Part shown: positions 1 to 12,839 of the stretch, piece after piece
Layout: each line of letters begins with the position of its first letter
Numbering within the stretch: position 1 is the stretch's first letter
Assembly (NCBI RefSeq): GCF_028453695.1
Contig: NC_135773.1
Coordinates: forward strand, 1,116,001-1,180,000
DNA: 64,000 nucleotides
Reading direction: 5' to 3'
Origin: Augochlora pura
Taxonomy: Eukaryota > Arthropoda > Insecta > Hymenoptera > Halictidae
Position numbers and translations under genes: made by a program
Notes under the pieces: generated by a model
What the model was told of the DNA's origin: nothing
The model's database searches: none
What the model saw: only the letters and a program-made list of their open reading frames with translations

Positions 1-111
1 AACGATCCGATTTTGTAGCGACCGGCAAGAAGAATCGTGGCGCGGCAAGAAAGAGGAGAGAGAGACAGAAAAATAGCGACCAGGGCCAAAGAGGGTGGAG
101 AACGATACGTA

Positions 112-383
112 TTAGGTTGTCCTATAAGTTTGAGCCGCGCTACGCTACGAGTGACTCTAAGTGGCTGTATTTATATAAATATGCAGCCTTATCTCTCAGC
201 CATTTATGACATCGGTTTCAGTCGTCCCAGAGCTCTTTCAAAGTACGTTCCGTTGGTGACAGAGTCTCTTTTAAAATTTTGAGGGGTACAGCGATTATTA
301 GGACCATCCGCAATTGGTTTAGAAAACGTAGAGCTGGCAATTTCGAGTTGAAAGATGAAGAAGAAACTTACGGGACACCCTAT
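112..383 (+). mobile_element. Miniature, internally deleted mariner element with both inverted ends
   Basis: The left end reads TTAGGTTGTCCTATAAGTTT and the right end, read inward on the minus strand, reads ATAGGGTGTCCCGTAAGTTT. The two differ at only a few of 20 positions and each is flanked by TA, the mariner target. These ends resemble mariner terminal repeats as I know the family. Between them, on the plus strand from 309, an open stretch encodes RNWFRKRRAGNFELKDE, which matches the helix-turn-helix DNA-binding part of mariner transposases, and it runs straight into the right inverted repeat. At 272 bases against about 1.3 kb for a full element, nearly all of the transposase (including the catalytic DDD region) is gone, so this is a non-autonomous relic. 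The match is by eye; the ends and the residual codons support each other. Confidence 0.75.
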
Positions 384-386
384 TAG
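309..386 (+). pseudogene. Mariner transposase fragment (DNA-binding region)
   Basis: About 17 codons (R-N-W-F-R-K... to ...L-K-D-E) resemble the segment after the second helix-turn-helix in mariner transposases. The frame then enters the right terminal repeat and stops at 384-386. Upstream, the same frame is broken, for example by the TGA near 281, so no start-to-domain frame survives. No catalytic residues are present. The fragment cannot make a functional transposase and is best read as coding debris left by an internal deletion. Confidence 0.6.
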
Positions 387-427
387 AAAAGGACAAAGGT
401 GATGCCGAGAGAGAAAGGGATAATGTC

Positions 428-430
<3 letters not shown>

Positions 431-467
<37 letters not shown>
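431..467. repeat. (AG)n microsatellite
   Basis: About 18 uninterrupted AG units, just outside the right end of the miniature mariner. It is one of many purine/pyrimidine dinucleotide tracts in the window. Confidence 0.95.
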
Positions 468-468
<1 letters not shown>

Positions 469-3400
469 GGAGACAGGATCCCACGTAATTTCCACATTAT
501 TAATCCGGCCAGAGCACTAGCGCATTCCCATTTGCGTTCGTTTCATCGCACATCCCGAGGATTTTGTTTAATAATCCCAAAGCTTGGCGAAGCACGGCTT
601 ACTCGAGCCACTTCAGCATACATCCGAACTTGCTTCTGCGAAACAGCCGCGGGCCGGACCGGACCGCGCGACACGCTTTCTTCGGGGTCGCGAAATTAGT
701 TGATAGAGATAACGGTTCCCTTGGTCGTCGTCGTCGTTCGCGGCCACCCCTCCCGTCTCGAGATAAACGAACGTTCCAACTAGGAGAACGGAGAGGATCT
801 CCGCTGATGGGAAAAATTCGATACCCGATAAAGAGTTGCGACGGAACTACTTTGCAGTTTAATAGGCGACTTTGCTCGAGGCGCTCCCGCGAAAACTGAT
901 GGTGTTGGGATAAACGGTGGTTCCGCAAGCTTGAGGCACTCGGATCCGGTGCTTTTCATTGCTAGTTTTTGAACTGCTAGTTTTTTCCCAGCGAATTATT
1001 TATCGTTCGCTTGTAAAACTTCTCTCGACAGAAGCTGCTTCGAATCCCCTCGCGCTTGATAATAATAAATTAACGAATCTGCCGGATCGACTTTTCGCGC
1101 GACAAAAATATTGATTGCAAACCCCCGCAGAAATCCCGGCGAAATAATAAATAAAGTTAAAAATAATATCGCGGATGTATCGAGGACAACGACCGCCGAG
1201 CATTCATATTTCGGGCTACGCGCGTTCAGCTTGATCCAACAAAAATACGCATTGTCGAATCGCGGCAGACGAGATGTATCCAGGTCAATTGCTCGGGCAA
1301 ATGGCGCACCCGCGCCGGCCAATATTTAATACACAATCTAATTACTGTCAAACCATTAATAGAATAAATATTTGAAGACCGATATCAATCTTCCGTGTTT
1401 GGCCAGGAATTATATTTAATCACGTTCCTCGAATCAGCAGGTTTGCCTAGAGCGTACGAGCAAAAAATTCCCATTTAGCGAACAACTAACGAATTATTGA
1501 CACGAGCAAATATAACTAGATTCGGCGCCTATGGAGAGCCTCGTTGCGAAACGAAATTCGGTTTTTGTTAAATATGGAGATCACTTTGCGGAATATTCGA
1601 ACAATCTAATATCGTTGGCAGCGAGCGCTGTGCTGTTTCCGCGTGGGTAGGCCTCTGCCGCGTGCAAATATTTCGCAAAGCTCGCGGCAGAGAAAAAGTG
1701 ATAACGCGAGCGGATCTTACAAAAGGATCTATCTCCCCGTTACAATATCCTCTAAGTGCTCCAACGATGCTGCATATAACGGCGCAGGCCTTTGGTATAC
1801 GCGTTCAACCCCGCGCATCCCTCGCCCACGAGTCGTTCCTCGCGAAAGTATAGCGCGGATGATTACGGTTTCGCACTTGATTCGCGGCGACACGGTTTTC
1901 CCGGGCGATTTTTTCGGAATCTACATTATTTCGGGAAATCTCGGCTATCTCTAGAAATGCGGGTACGAAAGAGTGCAGGCAGAGGTTTTCTTCACCGATT
2001 GCATTCCCCCAGGAAATTCGCTGATTTCACGGTGCTGCGCATTATTCCAATGACATTGTATTCGAGTGAAAGTGACGAATAATTAATTAATAATGGCTCG
2101 GTTATTTAATATTAGTTATTCATTATTCGTTTACTGAACTTTTATTTGTTATTTATTATTCGTTATTGTTTGGTCTAGTTTCCACTAAAAGCTGTCAAAA
2201 TTGCAATTTAATTTTTGAAGAGAGTGAGAGAAAATAGAAAGCACTATACACAGTTTATGCCTAAATGTATAGTTTGTTAGGTAGTGAATACTTAATGTCT
2301 AGGTTATGGTTATTTCCACGTGGCCTCATTCCCGTTCCCTAGATGTCTCTGATGTTTACTGTCTGTCCCTTTGTCCTATAGTTCGTCTTATGTACAATAC
2401 CGTAATTAGCCTAAACATACGTAGGATGGAGCCACTCGCTGGTATTATTATAAATGTATATTCAATATTTCTATTTTATGTATACTCACACGTAGGCGAA
2501 ATATAAATTAATGATATAATTAATTAAATTATTATTTTTTTGTACAAGCTGAAAAACAGCTGAGGAGAATGTACTGTATTTTTCCTCGTCAACATATGCG
2601 TTGTCTGCCAACCAAATTTATTGTTAAGATAATTTAAACTCGACTTAATTTACAGCAACTTTGCAATTTATTTCGCTCGCCTTTTTCACCGACTTCGTAC
2701 AGATCGCATTTCAAGATAAATTTCCAAATTCCCGGAAACGCGGCCGACGACACCGCGCCACGATTACAAATCGGTGTAAAATTAACCGGCTAACGCGGTC
2801 GAGAAAGCAGTTTGAAATTTTTCACGGGGACAAAACAAATTTCCGAGCGATTATCCGGCAGCCAGAGGGGAGGGGTTGGGAAGCCTGGAAAAAGAGAGTC
2901 GTCGGGGGCCTGATTTATTACCGAAAAAGCGGCGGGGAGCACGCGAGCCTTCCGAAAACTGTTGAAAGTCCGGTTTTATGCCCGGGAAGGAATAATAAAT
3001 ACATACTTAGCGTGACCCGGTGGGGCGCGTTGTTAATCGAGAAAACTGCCGGAAATGAAATATCGCCGGCCCGTATTTGCAGAGGGGCTTTAATGGCGCA
3101 GCGAGAAAACGTGGAAATTCATGATGTGCAATATGACGATTATATGCATGGTTTCGCGGCGAGAAAGTCCCGGCTTTGCTGTTCTCGTTAGTATTCATAA
3201 AGCATCCCCCCACCACCTCTCCTCTTTGCTGCGCCCCGGAAGAGCGGGGCTCGCTGAAATCTTCCTTACTGCGGACGAAAACCCGTCCGCGGGCACCCAT
3301 TGGATTTTTATAAACTCGTGACATTTGTCCCCCGGCGTCGTACGAATTCCGCGAACGAGGTGCTCAAGGCTTCGGGCTCGTTTGCACGAGCGATAATCTG

Positions 3401-5297
3401 GATTATATTTGCCAGTATTCACAGAAGCTACACAGAAGCGTGAAAAAGCCGCATGAATATTTCGTCGGTCACGTGCAACGGTGCACAGGTGCATTACGCA
3501 CGTGCACGTTTCTTCCGTACCCGGGCACGGCGTGCGTTGGTTTTCATAAATTGATTCGGGCCCGTTGGGCAACGCGTAAAACTATTAGGCTCTGTTTATC
3601 GGGGAAAATTAATACATCGCGGATATCGAACAAATTACTTTGTAATATCGCGTCCGCGCACTGAAACGTTTCTCGCTCGTGTTCTATCAAACAAGGTTTA
3701 CGTTCGCCTGTGTTTTAGCGGCGCCTAATGGCGCGGGCGATGTTAGAACAAATTAATTAAACGCTACACAGAGAGGCGGTTTCGAACAACTTTCACGCGC
3801 CGCGGTATAAATATTTGCAGGCGATTAAAATAAATCCATCGAGTGAAATTCGATTAGTCGCGTTATACGTCCGACAAGGGTCGGAGTTTGAAAAACGAAG
3901 ACTCGACTTTACGGAAATTGAATGATGCTCGGTGGAGATAGAGCGCCGGCTGATCAGAATTCAGAGGGTAAATATTTGAAAGAACTCTTGATACTTCGTC
4001 CGTATTACAATGGATCCGGCGATGGTATTACGCGCGGCGGCGTTATAGATCTCCCTCCCCGCCGTTCGAGTGTTTGAGAGGATTACAGCGGCTAAAAACC
4101 ATCGTCTACAACGGTGTTCACGTGTGTCTAGCCGCCGGGACATTTCAATTTACAAGCTCTCCGCCGCCGCCGCTTCGGTAAGAAATTCTGGCACTGGAAC
4201 AACACACGGTCGAGTCGCGCGACTCCCGGCCGACCATGATCTACAATCCGAAGTAAATTCTTATCTTCGAAAACTACGGTACTAGCCAACTCGTTTGTTG
4301 CCCGTTAAATCTCCCGCAAAGTGGCGACCAGGAAAACAATCCACGCGCTATCAGCGATCGCCCTATCAGCGATCACTTACACAACCATTTTTCCAAGAAT
4401 TTACGGTCTCGCCGCGAAGAATCTACCCTCCCTTAAATTTTCCACGAACGGAGTAATAATTCCAATCGACCAAGACTTTTCACTTTCTTCCTGGCTTAAC
4501 AGAACCAGCGAAAATCCGAAAGCGTTTCACATAGCTACAATATCTCACCGAATGGGACACATTCTTTCTGCCATCCGGTGAAAATATTGCTCCAGAGAAA
4601 TCTCATTAACTTCCTGAATGTCTACCCTTCGAATGGAAAAGCTCGTGGAGGTGAATCGGAGTTCTTTGGTCAAGGATTAGTGTTGCAAAATGTTTGCCGC
4701 GAACGCTTGTTAATTCGGAGTATTTGGTATCATGGTGGAGAAAAATTTGTTTCGCTAGCCAATTATTTACGGGGGTCACGGGTGACCGGCTATCAACTTG
4801 GCAGTGCCGTCATGGGGGCCACCGATGACTAGCGCCCCCATATGCATCGCGTAATAGAAAATTCATCGTGACGCCACATACAATCCTTGTAATATTGGCG
4901 TGGCATTCAACGAGTTAAAAATATTCAGGCAACGTTAATTCGCAGCTGATCGATAATTCGATCGCGGGAACAAAGTCGCAGAAAATTTCGGCAACCCTCG
5001 ATCGTCGCTTTCACTCTATCGATGCCTCGCTTAAAAGACATCGAACGACCCACGAACAATTCGAGGAACTCTAGGCCACGTCACGGCCACGCATCGGGGA
5101 TGCATTTCTCGGCAGCCCGCGGTTGAATATCTCGAGAATTCTTTCGCCTTTTTTTTTCCCTCCCGTTTCGTCGTTGCACGTGTTGCTCGGTCCTTGCCTT
5201 TTTCATGCTCTGGTTACGGCGCGAGTGGAAGCGAGTTTACTTCAGATTGCACCGGGGGTCTTGCGAACACTTAAAACGCGAGTGACATTTTCGCGGG
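468..5297. other. Non-coding stretch, nothing recognised
   Basis: Mixed CpG-rich and AT-rich DNA. Short open frames occur on both strands but overlap each other and show no recognisable domain or paired splice sites. The 176-codon plus-strand frame at 2661-3191 is rich in R, K and G and looks compositional. The stretch at 2080-2530 is AT-rich with repeated TTATT words. A short tandem of about 16 bases containing CTATCAGCGATC lies near 4349-4376. No tRNA-like A/B box pair was seen. Confidence 0.6.
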
Positions 5298-5321
5298 GTG
5301 TGTGTGTGTGTGTGTGTGTGC
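5298..5321. repeat. (GT)n microsatellite
   Basis: Twelve GT units with a CpG-rich flank. It is the only clear GT tract seen in the window, where GA/CT tracts dominate. Confidence 0.93.
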
Positions 5322-6219
5322 GTGCGAGAGACCGCGGGACCGCGCGATTCAGAAAACCGCATCGCGCGCATTCCGCCGGACAAACGCGGGCTGAATCGAA
5401 GCTCGGCGAGCACCGCCGCTCGCTCGAATTAAACGAAAATTCAAGGAGCTCGCCTTTTTACTGAAATTAATAACTACGAAATGCCGGCCCTGTCTCTCGG
5501 CGAATTTAACGCCCGGCTGCGAGATCGGTATCGGTGTCGAGCTTGCAGGTTATGTCATAGGCGGAGATCAAGGACGATGGAAGAAATGCGGTAACGATGC
5601 TGATTAGAGGATAGATCGCAGACTTTCTGACATCCGACTAGTATTGCTGCAGACTGTGCGCTGTAAGATAATAAATAATTAAGTTCAATGGAAGTCGACG
5701 TGACAGGAATTAAAATTCTACTAAACTCTATTTTTTGAAAATCCATCTAACGTTGAGTAACCTAATTTTATAGATTTCAGAGAAAAACCAAGACATTAAA
5801 GAGATATATAACGACTTAGATAAATAAGTAAATAACTAAGAGAGAAGTAATATAATATAACCAAACAGTTTGGTTATCAAAAAGTAAAGAACTAAATCAA
5901 ATAAAATGGCAAAAAAATATTTAATTTGAAACTAGATTGATGCTAGCGTTGAAACCAAATTTCTAATAAATGTTATTAAATAGCGGGTGTAACGATTGGG
6001 CGGCAGAAAAAACGAGGAGAAAAATAGCAAGGTAACAGTAACGATGATTATCGATGGCTCCATTACGGTGCCGAAGCAGGAGAGCATACAAGCCGGATAA
6101 AGATCGTCGGCGTCGGATGAAGACGGAAAGAATAGATGAACGCCGTAGCGGAGCAGGGAGTGCATTACCACTCCGGTTTCTTTCCTCCATAAAATTAGCC
6201 TTTGTCAGGAGGATCGAGG
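5322..6219. other. Non-coding stretch, AT-rich in the middle
   Basis: 5750-5990 is AT-rich with many short TAA-containing words. The remainder is mixed. No gene, RNA gene or repeat was recognised. Confidence 0.55.
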
Positions 6220-6260
6220 CTCTGCTCTGCTCTGCTCTGCTCTGCTCGAGAGAGAGAGAG
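6220..6260. repeat. (CTCTG)n followed by (GA)n microsatellite
   Basis: Five consecutive CTCTG units run directly into a short GA tract, giving a compound microsatellite. Pentanucleotide tracts are rare elsewhere in the window. Confidence 0.9.
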
Positions 6261-6644
6261 GGGAGTCAAAGACGCAGCAGCTGCTCCCGAAGTATTAGCT
6301 GACCCATCGTTGTCGCCTTTATACACCCGGCAACCTTTTACTGACGTATTTATCGCCGTGCTCGAGTTTACGACACCCTGGCCCCATGGACACCATCGAT
6401 TTTACGAGTCTAATGCTTTTCACTCGGCCGTGGATCGTGAAATTCGATCCGAGCTTTCTCTTCGCGTTCCCCCCCTCCCCCAATGTTGTAGAATTTTGCC
6501 GAAACGGAACAGGTTACGTGGCTCCGAATAGAAACATTCTGTGCGACTCTTCCGGGCGGCGGAAAACCGGCAAGGTTTCGTTAACGAGGACTTTTTAGAG
6601 ACGATGAAGGAAGTGTGAGAAATGTAGCATATTTCGGACTAGGT

Positions 6645-6712
6645 AAATAATATTTCTAAATATATTAGTGCAAATAATATTTCTAAATATATTACTCGAA
6701 TAATATTTCTCA
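6645..6712. repeat. 27-base AT-rich tandem repeat, about 2.5 copies
   Basis: Units begin at 6645, 6672 and about 6699 and share the core AATAATATTTCTAAATATAT. The third copy is truncated. It has no coding potential. Confidence 0.85.
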
Positions 6713-7134
6713 AAAAATAAATTTGTTACACGAGATGTAATTTAATCGGGGCTATTTTTTAGGTTCGCGTGCCAGACACTAGACAACGTTTGAATCGATA
6801 AATTCCTGCTTCGCATTCGTACACGGGCAAAACAGTTTCAAATAGCATCAGCATTTCGGTTTACCAATTATCGGAAATTTTACGTAAATCCTCTAATCAC
6901 GGTTCACAATACGTTCACCTCATTGAAATACAATCAAATAGTTCATGTGCAATTTACTAGACAAAGCTGATAGCGCGCAGTGGACGCCATATGTGCTGGA
7001 ATTAAGTCGGTCGGCATGTTGTTGTTTCGTGTTTCTACATAACATCGGGATAATTATTTTGTCATTAAGCTATTAGCTGTTGCAGCTTAAAAAGTGTACG
7101 AGCTAGTTTAACATGTCGGATTTCCTTCGTATTC

Positions 7135-7200
7135 TGGTTAATTATAATTTCCTTTAAATTCTGTTTAATTATAATTTCCTTTAGATTCTATTTAATTTAG
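7135..7200. repeat. 27-base tandem repeat, about 2.4 copies
   Basis: Units begin at 7135 and 7162 and share TTAATTATAATTTCCTTTA, with a partial third unit from 7189. It has the same unit length as the array at 6645 but a different sequence. Confidence 0.85.
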
Positions 7201-7231
7201 TAAAGAATATCAAAGCTATGATATATGCTAG

Positions 7232-7322
7232 TTAACTCCTTCCCGTACTTTAGCGAGTCAGATTCGCGATGAATATTTTTGCCCAAACATGAATATCGAG
7301 AGTCAGACTCGCGAACAGTTAA
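7232..7322. mobile_element. 91-base TTAA-bounded element remnant
   Basis: The segment is flanked by TTAA at 7232-7235 and 7319-7322. Towards each end it carries an inward-facing GCGAGTC(A/T)GA(T/C)TC block followed by a similar CGAT/AATAT word, so it is partly self-complementary. Its left end (TTAACTCCTTCCCGTACTTT) resembles the minus-strand end at 25611-25631. TTAA targets are used by piggyBac-like transposons, so this is plausibly a very short non-autonomous derivative. No coding content. Confidence 0.45.
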
Positions 7323-7349
7323 ACTCGTAGAGGTTCCTCATTTTGTGTC

Positions 7350-7388
7350 ACGACGATTATACTCGTCAAAAACAGCCAACCGATTAAA
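7350..7388 (+). repeat. Dispersed repeat copy, mate at 29885
   Basis: Contains CGACGATTATACTCGTCAAA followed by AACAGCCAACCG. The mate at 29885-29920 has CGACGAGTATACTCGTCAAA followed by AACAGCTGGCTG. The core is near-palindromic (GACGAnTATACTCGTC). Family unknown. Confidence 0.6.
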
Positions 7389-8302
7389 TGAACTACACGA
7401 ACGATGACGTTGCAGCGTTTGCTCTCATTGTCGCGTAAAAAATGCCCGAATCTCGAGAGGAAGTACGCGATCGACCGTCGAAAATTGACCAAATTGTGGC
7501 ATTGTTCGCGAGAAAAAAAGACCCCGAGAAATTCTTTTCCGCCAAGTGGACTACGGGGGGGAGTCGACGAGTTCTTGCGGCACGATCGAACAACGATTCC
7601 CGTCGTCACGAATGGAGTGTATTAATCAACAGTTATCTCCGATGGTCGGTTGTATCCGTTCGACCAGCGTTTCTAGGACGGATAATGGATAATCGTCGGC
7701 CACCTGTCCCTGTCGTAATCTCACGGAGGTGTAATTAACGAAGCCTCGTTAACATGCGGACTAAGACAAGGGGTCAAAGCACCCATGGAAAGCCCACGTA
7801 CGTAGCCTTTAACGGCGTATCGCGGGCCCGTAGGTAATAGTTCGGTAGGTAATAGTTCGCCGAAGCTGTGAGAAATATACTGCGCGCGGAGAGAGAGACT
7901 GATCTCGCACGCTTTTAGCGCATTAATCTTATCGGTGGATGAATTCGGCCGGCGGTCTCTTAGCTGCACGCAACGCGCGCCGCGCGCGGCGCCCGCTCCG
8001 AGAAAACTACCGTCAACTTTGGAGCACGCCGCGATAATGCGAGCATAAACTGAATTTTCGAAAGCTGATTACGATGCTGTTACGGCGCCCATAACCGTGC
8101 CGTAACAGTTGATTAATCGGATCATCCGCGATAAGGTATCGTAATCTCGAATGAAACGGTGCAACTGTGGTATACAAACTCTCCGCAACCCAAATTTGTA
8201 CTCGTATGATATTACATAATATTTTATTGATCGAGTCGACGATATTTTGGGTCGCGTGAAATCTTTTAAACAAGCTCTAATCTTTCAGTCTCATGTAATC
8301 CA

Positions 8303-8319
8303 TGCGACGAACGTGTTAA
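8303..8319 (-). mobile_element. TTAACACGTTCGTCGC-type element end (family 2)
   Basis: Read on the minus strand from the TTAA at 8316-8319, the sequence is TTAACACGTTCGTCGC. This matches the start of the right end at 37750. No opposite end was found, so this is a solitary end or a truncated copy. Confidence 0.45.
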
Positions 8320-11300
8320 CGTAAAATTCGTGTACTAAAATTGGGAATTGAGAAGTTGCAATTTATATGAATAATTTCCTTTTCCCGCAGCGTTGTGTCA
8401 GTGCTATTTTAGAGGAACGGGAATCAAGCAGACGTCGAAGTCAATGAAAAAAGCAAAGAGCACAGACATCGCGCGAAGGAATTTCGGACAAAAACGGTGT
8501 CCCTGGTTTGTAAATAAATTTCGCGGCCCGTCTATAAATCCACGCGGGCACGAGAACTATTTAAATAATTCATTCTACCGCGGCTGTCCAAAAATTCCGG
8601 TATCTGCCTTCCGACGCCACCGTCCGACCATCAATTGCCCGGAAATTGATAAACTGCCTTGCCCAGTCTACAATTAATCTCTACAAATTCGTTAACGGGG
8701 AAACGTGACCGCGCATTCGGCCTCTAATTTCCATGTAAAAAAAATATCCGCTCGTTAAAGAGTCACTGTGAAACTCTGTTCGACAAGCGGCACACGACGC
8801 TACGGAACCGACGTTACAACTTACAACCGAGTTACACCTTTTGAAAAGGCAGACGATGTCGCGATGAAATACGGCGATCCTTCTACGCGCGCGGGTCTAT
8901 CCGCTTTAAAGCGCTACGTTCCACGGCCGAAAGAAAAGTTTGCCCATCGCCTGACGAATTCCAATGTTTCTTCCCGCTCCGGCATGGTGGTGGTGGTGGG
9001 GGGAGGAAAGAGAGAAAAAAAAATTTCGAGAACTGGTTTCGGAACTAAGAAACTCGTCCCCCGATAGAAACAGAGTGGCCCCAGAAGGATTTCAGCGTCC
9101 GTGGAAAGGAACTCGCTCTCCGGCCGATCTGTTAATTTCATGCGAATAAATATCGCATCGATCATTTCCTCGTCCGGCTACGGGCTCTTCTTGTTTTCGC
9201 GCCGAGTGGAAAAACATTTCGAACGGTCCCGCGGAGCCGACCTTCGAACGCAATTGAACGATTCATTCGACATTTGTCACTGGTGATGAACGATTCTTGC
9301 GATCTGCGCGAAACTCGAGGAAAATTTCACCGCGTCAAGGTAATTATTAAGGACGAAAAAATATTAATCGACAGAATCTTGAAAGAGATCGTAGTGCAAG
9401 GGTTTAATATTTCGATATTGACACAATTACGATGAGAATGAAACGTGAGCAACGAATCTTTTGCACAGATAAATAAAATATCAGGTACAGTGTCAAATCG
9501 GTACTATTTGAACTCTCATGTTGTCAAATAATATATACATAATGGACGACATTTGCCCAAAGTGTCCCAGTGCCCTATAAATTTCTTAGAGTTGTAACGA
9601 GACAGAAGAAATGTAAATACTACGGCAAGTACGTATCTTATAGTGAATAATGACTGTAGTAATGCATGGACACGACTCACACATTTACCGTCGACTCAAT
9701 ATCATCGCAACTAATGGCCACCAATAAAAGGCAACGGCTAATAAAATTAGGAAGCAACCACCTACATCGGCGCAGGTGTCAAACGACCCGACACCCGTAG
9801 CAGGCTGTAAATCACTGTAGCGGCCGGATCCGCGAGGACTTTAAATTTTAAACGTCCGTAGGAGTCGTTTAAAATTCTTCGGGCCGCCGCCGGTGATATC
9901 GAACTCGCCGTTTCATATTTAGCGAAACGCGCGCGCGGTCTGCCTCGCTAAACGTTTCCCAAGCGTCTGTTTCTCCGTACGTGCCACCTTTCGAGACACA
10001 CAGAGCACACAAAGCAACGGAATCGAGAAACCCGAACGCGGCGAGAGTTTATTGACACTGCGCGCGGCGGGGTGAACACGCGTTGCCGATGATACCCCTC
10101 AGTGAAAACATCGCGCGGCCGCGAAGGTTCCGCGGGTTAAACAAACGGGTCAGGTGTCCCACGAAATCCGCAGTCGACGGAACCAGAACCAGAACCCCGT
10201 CGAACGCCGCCGCCGCCACCTTTGACGGAGGGCCACTGTTTATTGACAGAAAATAAACTGGTAGCGCCGTTACACCGTAAAGACAACCACGGGCTGCATT
10301 AACATTCGTCGTCCGCCGCCGCTACACTGCTTTGTCCGATGGATCCACCAATTTCGTGAAATTTTCATGGAGTTCGCTCGCTGACAGCAGAACTACACCC
10401 AGTTGGTGGAACGAACTCCGACGGGTAAGGCGACGATTATAATTATTATTATTATCTTTAAATTGCGAATTTTATGAGTTTCCAATGGAAACGCGACAGA
10501 ATTTCAGACGGCTGATACGTTATTTACAACCGGTTGAAATCATCGACAGAGTAAATAGGATTTCGTTTGACTTTATCGTGACAAAAATTAGCCAGAGAGA
10601 TGCGACGAAGGAACGTCGAACGACTGACGCGTCGTTATTTGTAACCAGTCAAAATTATTAAGAGAGGAAATTGATATTCGCTGTTCGTTGCAACTGATGC
10701 GTTTTTATATCGCATAAAGATCCACGATGTAATTTGGAAAACGGTATCGTTACTTGGAAAATCGATGTCATTTTCTTCGTCGAACGGTGTCCGCGACGAT
10801 TCGTACAGGGCAATCGCTCTTTTTTTAATGCGTGCCCGTAAAAACGCTGGAACAAACGGGCGACCGATTTTAATCGAACGCTCTTTGTCCGTAGCAGCGC
10901 TCATCGATATTCGTCCGACGGGGTCCATTTGTACAATTTAGCGTCGGCAAATTGGCCGAACAGATATCGGGAATTTATTCAAATTATTTGCGGGAAAATA
11001 AATTTGATATCCAGTTCATAAATTTCCGTATGGGGGAAAAAAATAAAGAGTAAATAAAAATTGAGAAATACGTTCGCGGCGTAGCAGCGGAACCAGTATC
11101 GCGCGAAATACGATTTCAACTAGTTTCGCCGGCTTTTTAAGCGGTCGGCCGGAGAAGTTTCCGCGAGCACTCGCGTACCAGGATCACCGGCTGTCGCTAA
11201 ACCGAAGGATCATTTTTCCCCCAATAACCGTCGAAATCCTTGTTGCCTCGTCGTCCGACCGAGGATCGCGATAGCCGACGCCATTTTGTCCGGAGCACGC

Positions 11301-12000
11301 GATCGAAGGTCCGATCGATGGTCTCGAAAAGGGAGCTGCAAAACCCGATGCGCCGAGCTGAGCAAGCACCGCCGAAACGTTGCGAAACTTTCCCACCCGA
11401 AATCCCGCGAAACTTTGGCAAAACAACGGAAGCAAACAAACGGCGGAACTTAACCGCTTCCTATCAATCCCTGGCTCTTGTACGCTAGCGAACAAAGATA
11501 TTTTCCACGCACCTTTTCGAACGTCGAACCCGGTGCGCCGACCCCGCGCGGACAACGAGCTGCTAGCCGCCTCCTTTCTCGGCTGGGCTTCAGGTAATCC
11601 AAAAAAAAAATCGTGACCGGTAAAACACCTGGTCCTGTTCGACTGTCACAAACCCGCGCCACTGTGCTCACTCGAGTGCGTTCGCCGAACAGGGAACACG
11701 GACTCTCCGCGCGCCGTAAATCTGAAGGTGAAGCGCGAAACGGAAACGAAAGTAAAAAAGAAAAACGGAAACGCGCGACGGAACTGAAGGAAACGGAAAG
11801 GCCGCGCGGCGCCGCGAATAACCGTCTACTGCTTTTCACTGTCACACCCCGAAGAATATCACTTGTACGTCGATCACACGCGATGATACATCAAAACAAA
11901 GAAGAAACTGCACACACGAGCAAGGGGGTCGCGCCTCCACGTGGAAGCCGGCAACCACTGAATAAGAGCGTCCGTCACGTCGGAGCGGCAAGCCGAAACT

Positions 12001-12652
12001 AGCGCGCCGCGCGGCTCGCGAGCAGGGCGAGCCTAGCGTGCCTCTCGCTCCCTCTGTCGGCGTTCCTTCCTCCCGTCTCCTTCTATCCTAAGCACACTCT
12101 CTCCCCTCTACGCGTTTCTGTTTCTCCGGCTCACTCTCTCTCTCTCTCTCTCTCGCTCGCTCGCTCTCTCCCGCTCTGTCTCTCGCGCGCGTGTTCCCCT
12201 TCGCTCTCCTCGGCAAACGACTCCCCTTCACGCGCAATCCCTTCCTCTCTTCTCTCTGCACCGTTCCACCGGTCGACGACGATCCCTTCTCCGGCGAACG
12301 ATCTCTTACACAGAGACCAGCCAACCCGGTCCCTTTTCCAGCCGGGGTCCCTCTAGTCCGGTATACGAATATCCAAGCTCTCTCTCGTGTGTACCGTGCT
12401 CTTTCGTTCCCTACCCACTTGGGAGAAGCTCGCCGGCGTTATGCACCGGTGCACACCGTGCACGCAACTTCGGGAACGATGCAGTCGTCCCGTCTCGCTC
12501 TGCTCGCAGGCCGAGCGAGCGAGTTCTCCTTTACGTACGGCCCGATCCTCCTCTTCCACGTTGGCCGGACCTCACCGACCCGCCGATCGTCCCGTGATAT
12601 TCGGTCTTTGATGAATGGACCAGGGCCACCGAGCGCGAGCGCGCGCGCGCGG
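12001..12652 (+). other. Possible 5' exon: CT/CpG-rich block ending in a splice donor
   Basis: A CpG-rich, pyrimidine-rich block with a (CT)n tract at 12134-12154 ends at CGCGG followed by GTAAGTAC at 12653, a near-perfect U1 donor match. In the frame of the ATG at 12611 the last codons read MNGPGPPSASARAR before the donor, and the frame stays open upstream to 12191. The composition is low-complexity and no domain is recognisable, so a 5' untranslated or lncRNA first exon is as likely as coding sequence. The 5' limit is arbitrary and no core promoter motif was seen. Confidence 0.22.
12134..12154. repeat. (CT)n microsatellite
   Basis: About ten CT units inside the pyrimidine-rich block upstream of the donor at 12653, followed by TCGC repeats. 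Confidence 0.9.
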
Positions 12653-12660
12653 GTAAGTAC
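12653..12660 (+). promoter_or_regulatory. Candidate splice donor GTAAGTAC
   Basis: The context CGG|GTAAGTAC pairs with U1 snRNA at nearly every position. It follows a CpG-rich block and precedes mariner debris, which would then be intronic. No matching downstream acceptor could be assigned. Confidence 0.3.
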
Positions 12661-12839
12661 ACACGCGCCGAATTTCAGCCGACCTATATTCCACGGTGAT
12701 TCACGGACCGTCGCATGCCGCCGGCTTTTCCTAAAAAAAGTGCAACGAAATGCAATTTTTCTGGTACACACCGTGTCGCGGTACACGTTTCGCAGTGGCC
12801 GGTGCCGCTTACAAGTTGTTCGTTTCGCGCGTGGTCGTA

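Larger units (their letters stand above)
6713..12000. other. Mostly non-coding stretch, no gene recognised
   Basis: Apart from the repeats listed separately, I see no gene. The minus-strand 97-codon frame at 10635-10928 and the frames at 11184-11845 on both strands have no recognisable domain. 9290-9800 and 10940-11060 are AT-rich, while 9800-10430 and 11150-12000 are CpG-rich. A GGT-rich run lies at 8983-9003. A possible acceptor (TTCCTTTTCCCGCAG) ends near 8391, but no matching donor was found. Confidence 0.5.

Noticed and set aside
10145..10170. CAGGTGTCCCACGAAATC, resembling a mariner end
   Set aside because: It matches only at the GGTGTCCCA core, with no inverted partner found.
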